Positions 39,604-48,000 of a DNA stretch of 51,847 bases are shown here, one piece after another (within the stretch, counting starts at the first letter, position 1; each line of letters starts with the position of its first letter). A program made the position numbers and the translations under genes. The stretch spans positions 1 to 51,847 of the forward strand of contig JAGYID010000007.1 in assembly GCA_018606725.1 (NCBI GenBank), read 5' to 3'. The DNA comes from Acidobacteriota bacterium. Lineage in GTDB: Bacteria; Acidobacteriota; Polarisedimenticolia; Gp22-AA2. Under the pieces are notes generated by a model that was not told the origin of the DNA, did not search any database, and saw nothing but the letters and a program-made list of their open reading frames with translations.

Positions 39604-40694
39604 CCGCCCTGCCGGCCGCCCGCCCGGGATTCGTGCCGCACGGCCGTCCGTGCCTGGGGGGCGACGAGGAGGCCGCCGCACTGCGGGTGCTGCGCTCCGG
39701 CCGGCTGGCGCCGGGCGCCGAAGCGGCGCGCTGCGAGGCGCTCCTGGCCCGCCTCTCCGGCGGGGCCGCCGCCGTCATGCTGTCGTCGGGAACGACCGCC
39801 CTGACCCTCGCATTACGGGCGCTGCGGCTCGAGAAGCGCGGTCGCGTGGCCATTCCAACGTGGTGCTGCGCCGCCGTCCTGCACGCGGTCCGCGCCGCCA
39901 ACCTCGAGCCGTTGCTCTGCGACATCGACGGCCGGACCCTGGCGCTCGACCCTGGCGATGTGACCCGGCGCGCCGGCGCCCGGCGCGGCTCCAGCCGCGA
40001 CCGGCTGGCGGCCGTGGTGCTGGTCCACCCGTTCGGCCAGCCGGCGCATCCCGAGCCGTTCCGCGCTCTCGGCGTGCCGGTCATCGAGGACTGCTGCCAG
40101 GCGCTGGGCGCCGCCGACCGGGGCCGCCCGGCGGGGGCGCGCGGCGACGCCGCCGTGTTCTCCTTCGCCCCCACCAAGCTGGTCACCTGCGGCGGGCCGG
40201 GCGGCGGCGTCTCGTCCCCCGACGCCCGGCTGGTGGCCGCGATCCGCGACCTCGCCGGGAACGACGAGAAGGACGACGACCGGCCGCGGGTGAACGGCCT
40301 GATGGGGGATCTGCACGCCGCCATCGCGGCGACGCAGCTGGGCCGCCTCGGCGACCTGCTCGCCGCGCGTCGCTCGATTGCGGCGCGCTATGACGAGGCG
40401 TTCGCGGGCATCGGTCTGAACCGTCCGACGGCGCTCCCCGGCTCGACGCCGGTCGTCTGGCGCTACCTGCTGCGCGTCGATGACGCCGGGGCGTTCATCG
40501 ATCGGCTGAGCGGCCGCGGCATCCAGGCGCGGCGGCCGGTCTACGCCCCGCTGCACAAGATGACCGGCGAGACCGGGCAGTTCCCGGCCAGCGACGACGC
40601 CCAGCGGCGGCTGGCCTCGCTGCCGCTCCACCCGGCGATGACCCCGGGCGAGATCGATCGGGTGATCGACGAGGTCCGCCGATGCCTGCGGTAG
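39600..40694 (+). CDS. DegT/DnrJ/EryC1-type aminotransferase
   Basis: In the track this is merged with a frame from 38970. ATG 39600 overlaps the previous stop and gives 364 residues. Features are 'AVMLSSGTTALTLALRAL' (cofactor phosphate region), 'GVPVIEDCCQALGA' (the Asp that contacts the PLP ring) and 'AVFSFAPTKLVTCGGPGG', where the Lys forms the internal aldimine. Such enzymes place an amino group on keto-deoxy sugars for polysaccharides. It overlaps the WecA-like gene by 13 bp. The sugar nucleotide substrate must come from genes outside the window. Confidence 0.9.
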   Translation: MTALPAARPGFVPHGRPCLGGDEEAAALRVLRSGRLAPGAEAARCEALLARLSGGAAAVMLSSGTTALTLALRALRLEKRGRVAIPTWCCAAVLHAVRAANLEPLLCDIDGRTLALDPGDVTRRAGARRGSSRDRLAAVVLVHPFGQPAHPEPFRALGVPVIEDCCQALGAADRGRPAGARGDAAVFSFAPTKLVTCGGPGGGVSSPDARLVAAIRDLAGNDEKDDDRPRVNGLMGDLHAAIAATQLGRLGDLLAARRSIAARYDEAFAGIGLNRPTALPGSTPVVWRYLLRVDDAGAFIDRLSGRGIQARRPVYAPLHKMTGETGQFPASDDAQRRLASLPLHPAMTPGEIDRVIDEVRRCLR

Positions 40695-41788
40695 CGCTGC
40701 TGGTGGTCGCCGCCTGGTGGCTCGCCCGGCCGCCCGCGCCCCATCTCCTCGAAACCGGGATCCTGGCGGCTCTGGCCGCCTTCGGGCTGACGCCGTTCGT
40801 GCGCCTTCTGGCGGTGCGCGGCGGCGCCCTCGACCATCCGGATGCCCGCAAGCGGCATGGCGCGCCGACGCCGCGCCTGGGCGGCGTGGCGGTGTTCGCC
40901 GCCTTCGTGCTGGCGCTGGGACGCCTCGCGGTGCTCGATCGCGAGATGCTGGCGATCACGCTGATGGCCCTCGTCCTGATGCTGGCCGGGGCGGTGGATG
41001 ACACGCGCGGCCTGTCGGCGACGCTGCGGCTCCTCCTGCAGCTGGCGGGGGCGGTGGCGGTGATCGTCGCCGGCTGCCGGCTCAGCCTGTTCGCGGAGCC
41101 GGCCGGCGCCCCGATCAACATCGCCCTGTCGCTCCTGTGGATCGTCGGCATCACCAACGCCTACAACTTCATCGACGGAATGGACGGACTCGCCGCTTCG
41201 CTCGGCGCCCTGATCGCCACGCTGCTGGCGCTGGTGGCGCGCGGCGGCGGGCAGCCGGGGCTGGCGCTGGCCTGCGCCGCCCTGACCGGGGCCCTCCTCG
41301 GCTTCCTGCCGCACAACTTCCGACTGCGCCGGCCGGCGTCGATCTTCCTCGGCGACTCCGGCAGCGCCAGCATCGGCTTCCTGCTTGCCTGCCTGGCGAT
41401 CAAGGAGGACTGGGCCGAGGGCGACCCGCTGGTCGCCCTCGCCACCCCGGTGCTGATCTACAGCGTCCTGATCTTCGACATGATCCAGACGACGGTGTGG
41501 CGCATCGGCACTGGGCGGGTGCGCACCTTCCGCCAGTGGATCGATTACACCGGGCGCGACCACATCCACCACCGCTTCGCCGATCTCCTCGGCAGCCCGC
41601 GCCGCGCGCTGGCGCTGATCATCAGCCTGTCGCTCGGCCTCGGGCTGTCCGCCCTCGGCCTGCGTCGGGGCGAGGGCCGGCAGGCGCTGTTCTTCCTGGT
41701 GCAGGGGGCGCTCGTGCTCCTGGTCGTCGCCGTGCTGCAGAACGCCGCCGCCGGAGCTCCACGGCGTCGCGGGCGGCCGCGCTCATGA
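40682..41788 (+). CDS. WecA/MraY-family undecaprenyl-phosphate sugar-phosphate transferase
   Basis: The 368-residue membrane protein starts at ATG 40682, with the DegT stop 13 bases inside it. It has about ten hydrophobic helices and the family motifs 'LDHPDARKRHGAPTPRLGGVAVF', 'LMLAGAVDDTRGLSATLRLLLQLAGA', 'NAYNFIDGMDGLAASLG' and 'FLGDSGSASIGF', with 'GRDHIHHRF' near the end. It would start the repeat unit by placing a HexNAc-1-phosphate on undecaprenyl phosphate. It is the only initiating transferase in this locus, although it sits late in the gene order. Confidence 0.92.
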   Translation: MPAVALLVVAAWWLARPPAPHLLETGILAALAAFGLTPFVRLLAVRGGALDHPDARKRHGAPTPRLGGVAVFAAFVLALGRLAVLDREMLAITLMALVLMLAGAVDDTRGLSATLRLLLQLAGAVAVIVAGCRLSLFAEPAGAPINIALSLLWIVGITNAYNFIDGMDGLAASLGALIATLLALVARGGGQPGLALACAALTGALLGFLPHNFRLRRPASIFLGDSGSASIGFLLACLAIKEDWAEGDPLVALATPVLIYSVLIFDMIQTTVWRIGTGRVRTFRQWIDYTGRDHIHHRFADLLGSPRRALALIISLSLGLGLSALGLRRGEGRQALFFLVQGALVLLVVAVLQNAAAGAPRRRGRPRS

Positions 41789-42930
41789 GCGACCTGCTGC
41801 TGGCGGTCAATGACTTCCCTCCCCTCCTCGGGGGCGAATCGACCCTCTATTTCGGCATCGCGAGCCATCTCCCCCCGGGGCGGGCGATCGTCCTCGCCCC
41901 CGGTGGCCACGGCGATGCGGCGATCGACGCCCGGCTGCCGGTGCCGGTGGAGCGTCGCTGGCTGCCGGCGCATCGCGGCACGATCAGCCGCATCGCGCGC
42001 GCCGCCCTGACGGCGACCTACCTGGGGAGCCTGCTCCTGAGGCGTCGCGTCCGCTACCTGGTGTGCGGGCAGCTGCTGTCGATCGGCGTGCCGGGACGGC
42101 TCCTGTCCCGGCTGGCGGGCGTCCCCTACGCCGTGTTCGTGCACGGCGCCGATCTGGCCGATTTCCACGACCGCGTCCCGTGGGGCGGTCTGGCCCGCTG
42201 GACGATCGCCGGGGCCGACGCCGTGATCGCCAACAGCCGCTTCACCGCCGGGCTGATCGAGCGCCTGGCGCCGGGGGCGGCACGTCGCATCGTCGTGCTG
42301 CCGATCGGAGTTGAGTCGCAGGCCCCCGCCGAGACGGGCACGGTCGAGGCGCTGCGCGAACGCTACCGCCTCGGCCGCGGACCTGTCTTGTTGTCCGTGT
42401 CGCGCCTGGTGGCGATGAAGGGTCACGACGTCGTGCTGCGCGCCCTGCCGGAGCTCCTGCGCGCCGTGCCCGGTCTTCATTATCTGATCGTCGGCGAGGG
42501 ACCGCACCGTCCGGCGCTCGAGGCGCTGGCGCGGGCGCACGGCGTCGCGGCGCGGGTGGTGTTCGCCGGGCGCGTGCCGGCCGCCGAGCTGCCGGCCCAT
42601 TTCCAGCTCGCGACGCTGTTCGTGCAGCTCAGCCGCCACACCGGGCGCTACGACGGGCTGGAAGGATTCGGCATCTCGTTCCTCGAGGCCGCCAGCCACG
42701 GCCTGCCCTGCATCGCCGGCCGCTCCGGGGGGGTGCCGGAGGCGGTGCTGGACGGCGAAACGGGCCTGCTCGTCGAGCCGGAGGATGGGGCGGCGTTCGG
42801 GGCCGCCGCGGCGCGTCTCCTCGCCGATCCCCGCGAACGACAGCGGATGGGCGAGTCGGCGCGCCGCTGGGCCGCCGCCCACACCTGGGAGCCGGCGGCC
42901 GACTGCCTGCGCTCGCTCGCGGCGGGTTGA
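41785..42930 (+). CDS. GT4-family glycosyltransferase
   Basis: In the track this is merged with a longer frame from 41137; ATG 41785 overlaps the WecA-like stop. The 381-residue protein has 'VNDFPPLLGGESTLYFGIASHL', 'VFVHGADLADFHD' and '[31 protein letters not shown]' in the acceptor half. The donor half has 'LLSVSRLVAMKGHDVVLRALPELL' and 'GFGISFLEAASHGLPCIAGRSGGVPEAV'. The arrangement resembles PimB-type mannosyltransferases, but specificity is not certain. Confidence 0.86.
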   Translation: MSDLLLAVNDFPPLLGGESTLYFGIASHLPPGRAIVLAPGGHGDAAIDARLPVPVERRWLPAHRGTISRIARAALTATYLGSLLLRRRVRYLVCGQLLSIGVPGRLLSRLAGVPYAVFVHGADLADFHDRVPWGGLARWTIAGADAVIANSRFTAGLIERLAPGAARRIVVLPIGVESQAPAETGTVEALRERYRLGRGPVLLSVSRLVAMKGHDVVLRALPELLRAVPGLHYLIVGEGPHRPALEALARAHGVAARVVFAGRVPAAELPAHFQLATLFVQLSRHTGRYDGLEGFGISFLEAASHGLPCIAGRSGGVPEAVLDGETGLLVEPEDGAAFGAAAARLLADPRERQRMGESARRWAAAHTWEPAADCLRSLAAG

Positions 42931-42932
42931 TC

Positions 42933-44933
42933 ATGTGCGGACTCGCCGGCGCGCTCAGCCTGGACGGACGCCCCGTGGCGTACGGGCCGGTGCGCGCCAT
43001 GACCGACGCCCTGGTGCACCGCGGCCCCGACGAGGGGGCGGTGCACATGCTGGAGTTCCCGCCGGGCGGCGCCGGCCTCCGGGACGGGTCGCCGTTCGTC
43101 GCCGGCTTCGGACATCGACGCCTGAAGGTCCTCGATCTCACCCCGGCCGCCGCCCAGCCGATGACCGACGCCCGCCGGCGCGACTGGCTGGTCTACAACG
43201 GCGAGCTGTACAACAGCGCGGCGCTGCGGGCCGAGCTGGAGGGCCGCGGCACCGCCTTCCGCTCGCGCTCCGACACCGAGGTCGTGCTCGAGGCGCTGCG
43301 CGCCTGGGGTCCGGTGGCCCTCGGCCGGTTCAACGGCATGTTCGCGCTGGCCTTCTGGGACGGCAGCGGCCGCCTGCTGCTGGCGCGCGACCGATTCGGG
43401 GAGAAGCCGCTCTATTACGCGCAGGCCTCCGGTCATCTCGTCTTCGCGTCGGAGATCCAGGCGCTGGCGCACTACCCCGGGGTCGATCTCGGTCTCGACC
43501 CTCAGGCCCTCGAGCTGTATCTGACGCTCGGCTTCGTGCCGGCGCCGTGGACGATCTACCGCGGCGTCAGCAAGCTGCCCCACGCCTCGGTGCTCGAGGC
43601 GGGGCCCGGGCGTCCAGCGCGCATCGATCGCTATTACCGGCTGGAGGCGCGGATCGACCGATCGAGCGGCGGCCTCTCGGAGGAGGCGCTGCGTCAGTTG
43701 CTGGTCGAAGCGGTGGGCTGCCGCCTGGAGGCCGATGTGCCGCTCGGGGCGTTCCTGTCGGGCGGGGTCGACTCGTCGGCGGTCGTCGCCTGCATGGCCC
43801 GCCGCGACGCGGCGCCGCCACGCACCTTCGCGATGGTGGTCCCCGAGCTGCCCTACTTCGACGAGTCCGGCCGCGCCGCCGCCACCGCCGCCTTCCTCGG
43901 CTCGCGGCACCGGGAGATCCGCGTCGACGCAGAGCGCCTGCGCGCCGAGATCCCCGCCGTTCTCGATGGGCTCGGTGAGCCGTTCGCCGACTCGTCGGCG
44001 CTGGCCGGCTCGCTGGTGGCGCGCGAGGCCCGTCGCGACGTGACGGTCGCCCTGTCGGGCGATGGCGGCGACGAGGTATTCGGCGGCTACCGGCTGTTCC
44101 GCGCCCTGGCGGCGCACCGCTCACTGCGCCGGCTGCCGGCCCCCGCCCGCGGCGCCCTGCTGGGGGCCCTGCGCGTCCTGCCGGCGCGGCAGGGGGCCGG
44201 GGCGGCGGGCACCTTCCACGCCGTCCGCAAACTGCTGCGGGGTCTCCAGACCGACCTGGCCGGCGCGCACGCCGCCTGGATGTCGATCGGCGAGCGCGAC
44301 GACCGCCGGGCGATCCGGCCGGGCGTTCCCGACGAGGATCTCGCCGCGAGCCTGGTGCTCGAGCGTTACCGGCGCTTCGGCGGCGGCCTGGAGGCGAGCC
44401 TCGCGGTCGAGGTCGACCTGCCGCTCCCGGACGACATGCTCGCCAAGGTGGACCGCACCAGCATGCTGCACGGCCTCGAGGTGCGCGCTCCGTTTCTCGA
44501 CCCGCGCCTGGTGGAGGCGGCGCTGTCTCTGCCGGCGGCGGCGCATTTCTCCATCCTGTCGGGCAAGCGGCTGCTGCGGCGCGCTCTGCGGCCGCTCCTG
44601 CCGCCGGCCGTCCTGTCGGGGCCGAAGCGCGGCTTCGAGGTGCCGATCGGCGAGTGGATCGCGGGACCGCTCGAGCCGCTGCATCGGGACGTCGTCACGG
44701 CCGGCACTCTGCAGGACGATCTCGGCCTCGATCCGGCAATCGCCGCCGCGTGGCTCGAGACGCACCGGACGCGCCGGGCCGACCGGTCGCGCCTGCTGTG
44801 GGCGCTGTTCGCGCTGTGCTGGTGGAGCCAGGGGCCGCGCCGGGCGCAACGCCGGGCGCAGCTGCTCGGGGCGCGTCAGTTGCGCGACGGGTCGAGCAGC
44901 GAGGTGATGGTCTTGAGGAGATCGGAAGGCTGA
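42933..44933 (+). CDS. asnB: Asparagine synthetase (glutamine-hydrolysing) family amidotransferase
   Basis: I start at ATG 42933, not the track's TTG 42927. The class II glutaminase needs Cys directly after the initiator Met, and 'MCGLAGALSLDG' supplies it. The 666-residue protein has the glutaminase half ('HRGPDEGAVHM', 'VYNGELYN', 'DTEVVLEALRAWG') and the ATP-dependent synthetase half ('[21 protein letters not shown]', 'LSGDGGDEVFGGY', 'DDMLAKVDRTSMLHGLEVRAPFLD'). AsnB-like proteins occur in many exopolysaccharide loci, where they may amidate a uronic acid rather than serve asparagine synthesis. Its 3' end overlaps the convergent cheY-like gene by 58 bp. Confidence 0.88.
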   Translation: MCGLAGALSLDGRPVAYGPVRAMTDALVHRGPDEGAVHMLEFPPGGAGLRDGSPFVAGFGHRRLKVLDLTPAAAQPMTDARRRDWLVYNGELYNSAALRAELEGRGTAFRSRSDTEVVLEALRAWGPVALGRFNGMFALAFWDGSGRLLLARDRFGEKPLYYAQASGHLVFASEIQALAHYPGVDLGLDPQALELYLTLGFVPAPWTIYRGVSKLPHASVLEAGPGRPARIDRYYRLEARIDRSSGGLSEEALRQLLVEAVGCRLEADVPLGAFLSGGVDSSAVVACMARRDAAPPRTFAMVVPELPYFDESGRAAATAAFLGSRHREIRVDAERLRAEIPAVLDGLGEPFADSSALAGSLVAREARRDVTVALSGDGGDEVFGGYRLFRALAAHRSLRRLPAPARGALLGALRVLPARQGAGAAGTFHAVRKLLRGLQTDLAGAHAAWMSIGERDDRRAIRPGVPDEDLAASLVLERYRRFGGGLEASLAVEVDLPLPDDMLAKVDRTSMLHGLEVRAPFLDPRLVEAALSLPAAAHFSILSGKRLLRRALRPLLPPAVLSGPKRGFEVPIGEWIAGPLEPLHRDVVTAGTLQDDLGLDPAIAAAWLETHRTRRADRSRLLWALFALCWWSQGPRRAQRRAQLLGARQLRDGSSSEVMVLRRSEG

Positions 44934-45259
44934 ACCGGTTTGGGGATGTAGGCGTTGGCGCCGAGCGCCAGGCCGCGCCGCCGATCCTCCTCGGCCCCCT
45001 CCGTGGTCACGATGATGATCGGCAGGTCCTTGGTGCGCGCGTTGCCGCGGATGTGGGTGACCAGCTTCAGGCCGTCCATCATCGGCATGTTGATGTCGGT
45101 GATCACCAGGTCGATCCGCTCGCTGGCGAGTTTCTTGAGCGCGTCGACCCCGTCGACCGCCTCGACCACCCGGCAGTCGCGCAGCCGCCTCAGGGTGAAG
45201 GCGATCAACTGCCGCACCAGCGGCGAGTCCTCGACGACCAGCAGGGTCAGGGCGCTCAT
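44876..45259 (-). CDS. CheY-like single-domain response regulator
   Basis: The 127-residue protein is only a receiver domain. It has the acidic pair E10/D11 ('LVVEDSPLV'), phosphoacceptor D55 ('LVITDINMPMMDGL'), T85/T86 ('IIIVTTEG') and K107 in 'YIPKPV', so it should be phosphorylatable. It is the last gene of the seven-gene operon that includes cheA, the probable kinase partner. ATG 45259 overlaps the GAF gene's stop. With no output domain, it would act by binding a partner. Its coding end lies on the strand opposite the asnB tail. Confidence 0.92.
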   Translation of the reverse strand: MSALTLLVVEDSPLVRQLIAFTLRRLRDCRVVEAVDGVDALKKLASERIDLVITDINMPMMDGLKLVTHIRGNARTKDLPIIIVTTEGAEEDRRRGLALGANAYIPKPVQPSDLLKTITSLLDPSRN

Positions 45260-46185
45260 GAGGATGCGGGCCCGGTGAGCATGTTGATGAAGTCCTGCAG
45301 GTTGGAGAGCTTCTGTTCCGAGCTCTGGTACAGCCGCGAGCTCAAGAGCGCCGTGGCGGCGTGCCCGGCGAGCAGCGTGAACAGCTCGAAATCGAGCGGC
45401 TGGAACCGGTCCTTCTGCTGCAACAGTCGATAGATGGCGATCACCCCGATGACCCGGGTGCCGACCTTGAGCGGGATGCAGGCGATCGGACGATCCGGCT
45501 TGAGCGGCCCGCCCGCCGGCAGCGGGTCGGCGTAGTAGGATCGGCCGTCGACGGCGGCGGCGCGCAGCGGGCCGGCCTCGCAGTGGAGCGTCTCGGGCAC
45601 GCTGCGTCCGAGGGCCTCGGAGGCCTCCAGCTTGAGATTGGCGCCCTTCTCCTCGACCCAGAACAGCGCGAACGCCTCGGCGCCCACCAGGTTGATCAGG
45701 ATTTCCTTGACCGTGCTGACGACCTCGGCGAAGTTCAGCGTCGTGTGCAGCTGGTAGGACGCGTAGTACAGGTTGGCCAGCTGATTGTTCTGCTGCTCGA
45801 TTTCCTCGTAGCGTGTGGCGACGGAGCGATTGATGGCCTCGACCTCGCGGAACCGGCCGAGCAGGTCGTCGCGCTCGCTCTCGAGCCGCCGGATGCGGGC
45901 GTTGAGCTCCGCCACGTCGCCCGCTCCGGGGTGCCCCTCGCCGCGCTCCTCCAGCTCGCGGGTCAGCCCTGCGAGCCGGAAGCGCAGCCGCTCGTTCTCC
46001 CGCAGCAACTCCTCGGTGAACGCGCGGGCGCGGTTGAACATGTTGCGCAGCTCCTCGCTGCGCGCGGAGAGATCCTCCCGCTCTCCGCTCCGGGTCGCGT
46101 CCTGACCCTGAGACATCGCCGCCAATATAGGTCCCGGCCCGGGTGGGTGCAATTCTGTCATCGGCGGGCGCGGCCTCGGCTTCAT
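45256..46185 (-). CDS. Coiled-coil GAF-domain sensor protein
   Basis: The track's 495-residue ORF runs into the cheB coding region; I start at ATG 46185, which forms ATGA with the cheB stop and has GAGGG 6 bases before it. That gives 309 residues. The first 40 are low-complexity. Residues of about 45-140 form a strong predicted coiled coil ('LRNMFNRARAFTEELLRENERLRFRLAGLTRELEE'). A GAF domain follows ('LYYASYQLHTTLNFAEVVSTVKEILINLVGAEAFALFWVEE'), ending near 'PLDFELFTLLAGHAATALLSSRLY'. It has no transmitter domain, so it may be a signal-input partner for the CheA/CheW complex in place of a membrane receptor; that is an inference. Confidence 0.8.
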   Translation of the reverse strand: MKPRPRPPMTELHPPGPGPILAAMSQGQDATRSGEREDLSARSEELRNMFNRARAFTEELLRENERLRFRLAGLTRELEERGEGHPGAGDVAELNARIRRLESERDDLLGRFREVEAINRSVATRYEEIEQQNNQLANLYYASYQLHTTLNFAEVVSTVKEILINLVGAEAFALFWVEEKGANLKLEASEALGRSVPETLHCEAGPLRAAAVDGRSYYADPLPAGGPLKPDRPIACIPLKVGTRVIGVIAIYRLLQQKDRFQPLDFELFTLLAGHAATALLSSRLYQSSEQKLSNLQDFINMLTGPASS

Positions 46186-46823
46186 CGCCGACCCTCGCGC
46201 CGGCAGGCGCCGGCGAGCGCCGAGGCGATCTCCTGGCGGGGCAGGACCCGATCGGCCAGACCGGCGCGGATGGCGCCGCGCGGCATGCCGAACACCGCCG
46301 CCGTCTCCTCCGATTCGGCGACCGTGCCGCCGCCGGCCTCTTTGATCGACCGCAGTCCGAGAACGCCGTCCGTTCCCATGCCGGACAACAGGACCCCCAG
46401 AACGGCGGCGCCGAAGACGCGCGCGGCCGACGTCATCAGCAGATCGGCCGACGGGGCGTAGCGCTCCCCGGGCTGACGGGCGCGGATGACGAAGCGGATG
46501 CCGTCGGGCGCCGCTGCGAGCAGTGTCTGGCGGCCCCCCGGCGCGATGTAGATCCGGCCGGGGAGCAGGGGCGCGCCGTCGTCCGGCTCCATCACCGTCA
46601 GGGCGCACAGCCTGGCCAGACGGGCGGCGAACAGGGTCGTGAAGCGGGCCGGCATGTGCTGCGCGACCACCACCGTCGTGAGCGCGTCGCCCGGCAGGGC
46701 CGGCAGCAGGGCCTGCAGCGCCGGCGGTCCACCGGCCGAGCACCCGATGGCGATCAGCGTGGCTCCGGTGGTGGCGTCGGCGTCGTTCCCCGCCGCCGGG
46801 GATCGTCGCCGCCGGGAGGTCAC
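46182..46823 (-). CDS. cheB: CheB-type methylesterase without a receiver domain
   Basis: The 213-residue protein is the catalytic domain of CheB. The catalytic triad is visible as S29 in 'IGCSAGGPPAL', H56 in 'VVAQHMPAR' and D152 in 'LSGMGTDGVLGL'. Full-length CheB carries an N-terminal receiver that represses it until phosphorylated; here that domain is missing, and only a short basic tail precedes the fold. No methyltransferase CheR and no chemoreceptor appear in the window, so its target may be elsewhere or not a classical receptor. GTG 46823 overlaps the previous stop. Confidence 0.88.
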   Translation of the reverse strand: MTSRRRRSPAAGNDADATTGATLIAIGCSAGGPPALQALLPALPGDALTTVVVAQHMPARFTTLFAARLARLCALTVMEPDDGAPLLPGRIYIAPGGRQTLLAAAPDGIRFVIRARQPGERYAPSADLLMTSAARVFGAAVLGVLLSGMGTDGVLGLRSIKEAGGGTVAESEETAAVFGMPRGAIRAGLADRVLPRQEIASALAGACRREGRR

Positions 46824-47617
46824 GCGGGGCCCGGAGAGGAGACCGCCGGGCCCCCTGGGCGCTCCGCCAGAAGCCCTTCCTTCAGCGCCGCCGCCAGAAT
46901 CTGCAGGCGGTCCGGCAGGTCGGGGAACCGCCGGGCGATCAGATCCTTGGCCTGCGTCAGCTCCTCCCGGAAGGTCTCGAAGAAGCGCCGCTCGGCGAGG
47001 GCGCGGCGGAACTCCTCCGGATAGTAAATCTTCAGATCGGAGACCATGATGCGCGCCAGGCGCCGGATCTCAGCGTGCGGCTCGATCTGCTCGCCGGTCG
47101 GGGCCTGGCCGCCCAGCAGCGCCTGCAACCGCCGGCGCAGGTCGGCCTCCGGGATGACGTCCTCGAAGTAGTCATCCGCCCCGTACAAGTGGATCGGCCG
47201 GCGCACGAAGCGCTCCGACTTGAACACCGACCCGACCAGCGCCACCTTCGTGTCGCGGAGATCGGGGCTCCCCTTGACCCCTTCGCACACCGCCACGCCC
47301 AGCATCTTCCGCATGTAGACGTTGAGGATCATCAAGACGGGGCGGTGACTGACCGCGAACCGGAACGCCATCTCGCCGTCATCGGTCACCTGCACGCGGC
47401 AGCCGAGCGAGGCGAGCGCCGACTGCACGAGATCGCGGAATTCCCGCTCCTCGTCGCCCAGCACCACGAGCGGCCCGTTCGCCTCGGCCTCGGCGGGTCC
47501 CTGCTCGCCCGGGCCGAAGACCCGCCCGCAGCCCTGGCAGCGCATCCGCCGCCCCGCCTCCAGCTGCGCGGGAGAGATCCGGTAGCGGCGGGTGCAGCCG
47601 GGGCAGACGACGATCAC
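46820..47617 (-). CDS. Zinc-ribbon protein with degenerate receiver domain
   Basis: The 265-residue protein begins with an MJ0042-like zinc ribbon: 'CPGCTRRYRISPAQLEAGRRMRCQGCGRVF' (C5, C8, C27, C30). A receiver-like domain follows ('LVVLGDEEREFRDLVQSALASLGCRVQVTDDGEMAFRFA'). The phosphoacceptor position reads 'LMILNVYM', so Asn99 replaces Asp, and the usual Lys-Pro is not present; it is probably a pseudo-receiver. The C-terminal 100 residues are helical ('IRRLARIMVSDLKIYYPEEFRRALAERRFFETF') with no recognised domain. It sits between cheW and cheB, and GTG 47617 overlaps the cheW stop, with GGGAGG about 5 bases before. Confidence 0.75.
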   Translation of the reverse strand: MIVVCPGCTRRYRISPAQLEAGRRMRCQGCGRVFGPGEQGPAEAEANGPLVVLGDEEREFRDLVQSALASLGCRVQVTDDGEMAFRFAVSHRPVLMILNVYMRKMLGVAVCEGVKGSPDLRDTKVALVGSVFKSERFVRRPIHLYGADDYFEDVIPEADLRRRLQALLGGQAPTGEQIEPHAEIRRLARIMVSDLKIYYPEEFRRALAERRFFETFREELTQAKDLIARRFPDLPDRLQILAAALKEGLLAERPGGPAVSSPGPA

Positions 47618-48000
47618 ACGAGCCTCCCGAGCAGCATCTCGGGGTCCAGGCGCTCCGGCCCGTCGTCGCAGACCCGCGACACCGCATCGACCCGCAGCCC
47701 GACCAGGTCGCCACCGCGATCGAAGACGATGACCTGCAGCCCGCCGGCGTGGCCTTCCGGCAGCCCCAGGCGGCGGCGCGCCTCGACGACCGTCACCATC
47801 CGGCCGCGCATCGGCAGGATCCCCAGCACCGCCCGATCCAGGCCGGGTATCGGCGTGGCGGGGCGGTACGGCACGATGCCGACGACCGCATCGATCGGCA
47901 CGGCGTATTCGCGCGCGTCAAGGCGGAACGCCAGGAGCCGCTCGGGCGTCCCGGCCGCCGGCGCCGCGGCCGGAGCGGCGACTTCAGGCGGCGCCGGCAC
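47614..48000 (-). CDS. cheW: CheW-like coupling protein
   Basis: The track's ORF starts at 48147, inside cheA. GTG 48000 has GGAGG 5 bases before it, so I use that; it gives 128 residues. After a short Ala/Pro-rich tail the sequence has the CheW fold: 'LLAFRLDAREYAVPIDAVVGIVPY', 'PIPGLDRAVLGILPMRGRMVTVVEARRRLGL' and 'LVGLRVDAVSRVCD'. It would couple CheA to input proteins. It overlaps the cheA 3' end by 17 bp and the zinc-ribbon gene's start, so translational coupling is likely. Confidence 0.88.
   Translation of the reverse strand: MPAPPEVAAPAAAPAAGTPERLLAFRLDAREYAVPIDAVVGIVPYRPATPIPGLDRAVLGILPMRGRMVTVVEARRRLGLPEGHAGGLQVIVFDRGGDLVGLRVDAVSRVCDDGPERLDPEMLLGRLV

Noticed and set aside
42933-44933. 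AsnB-type protein as a lasso-peptide cyclase for the nearby peptide
   Set aside because: It is full length with an intact class II glutaminase (Cys after Met) and lies 21 kb from the peptide. No lasso-type transglutaminase-like protease is present. A polysaccharide or asparagine role is more likely.
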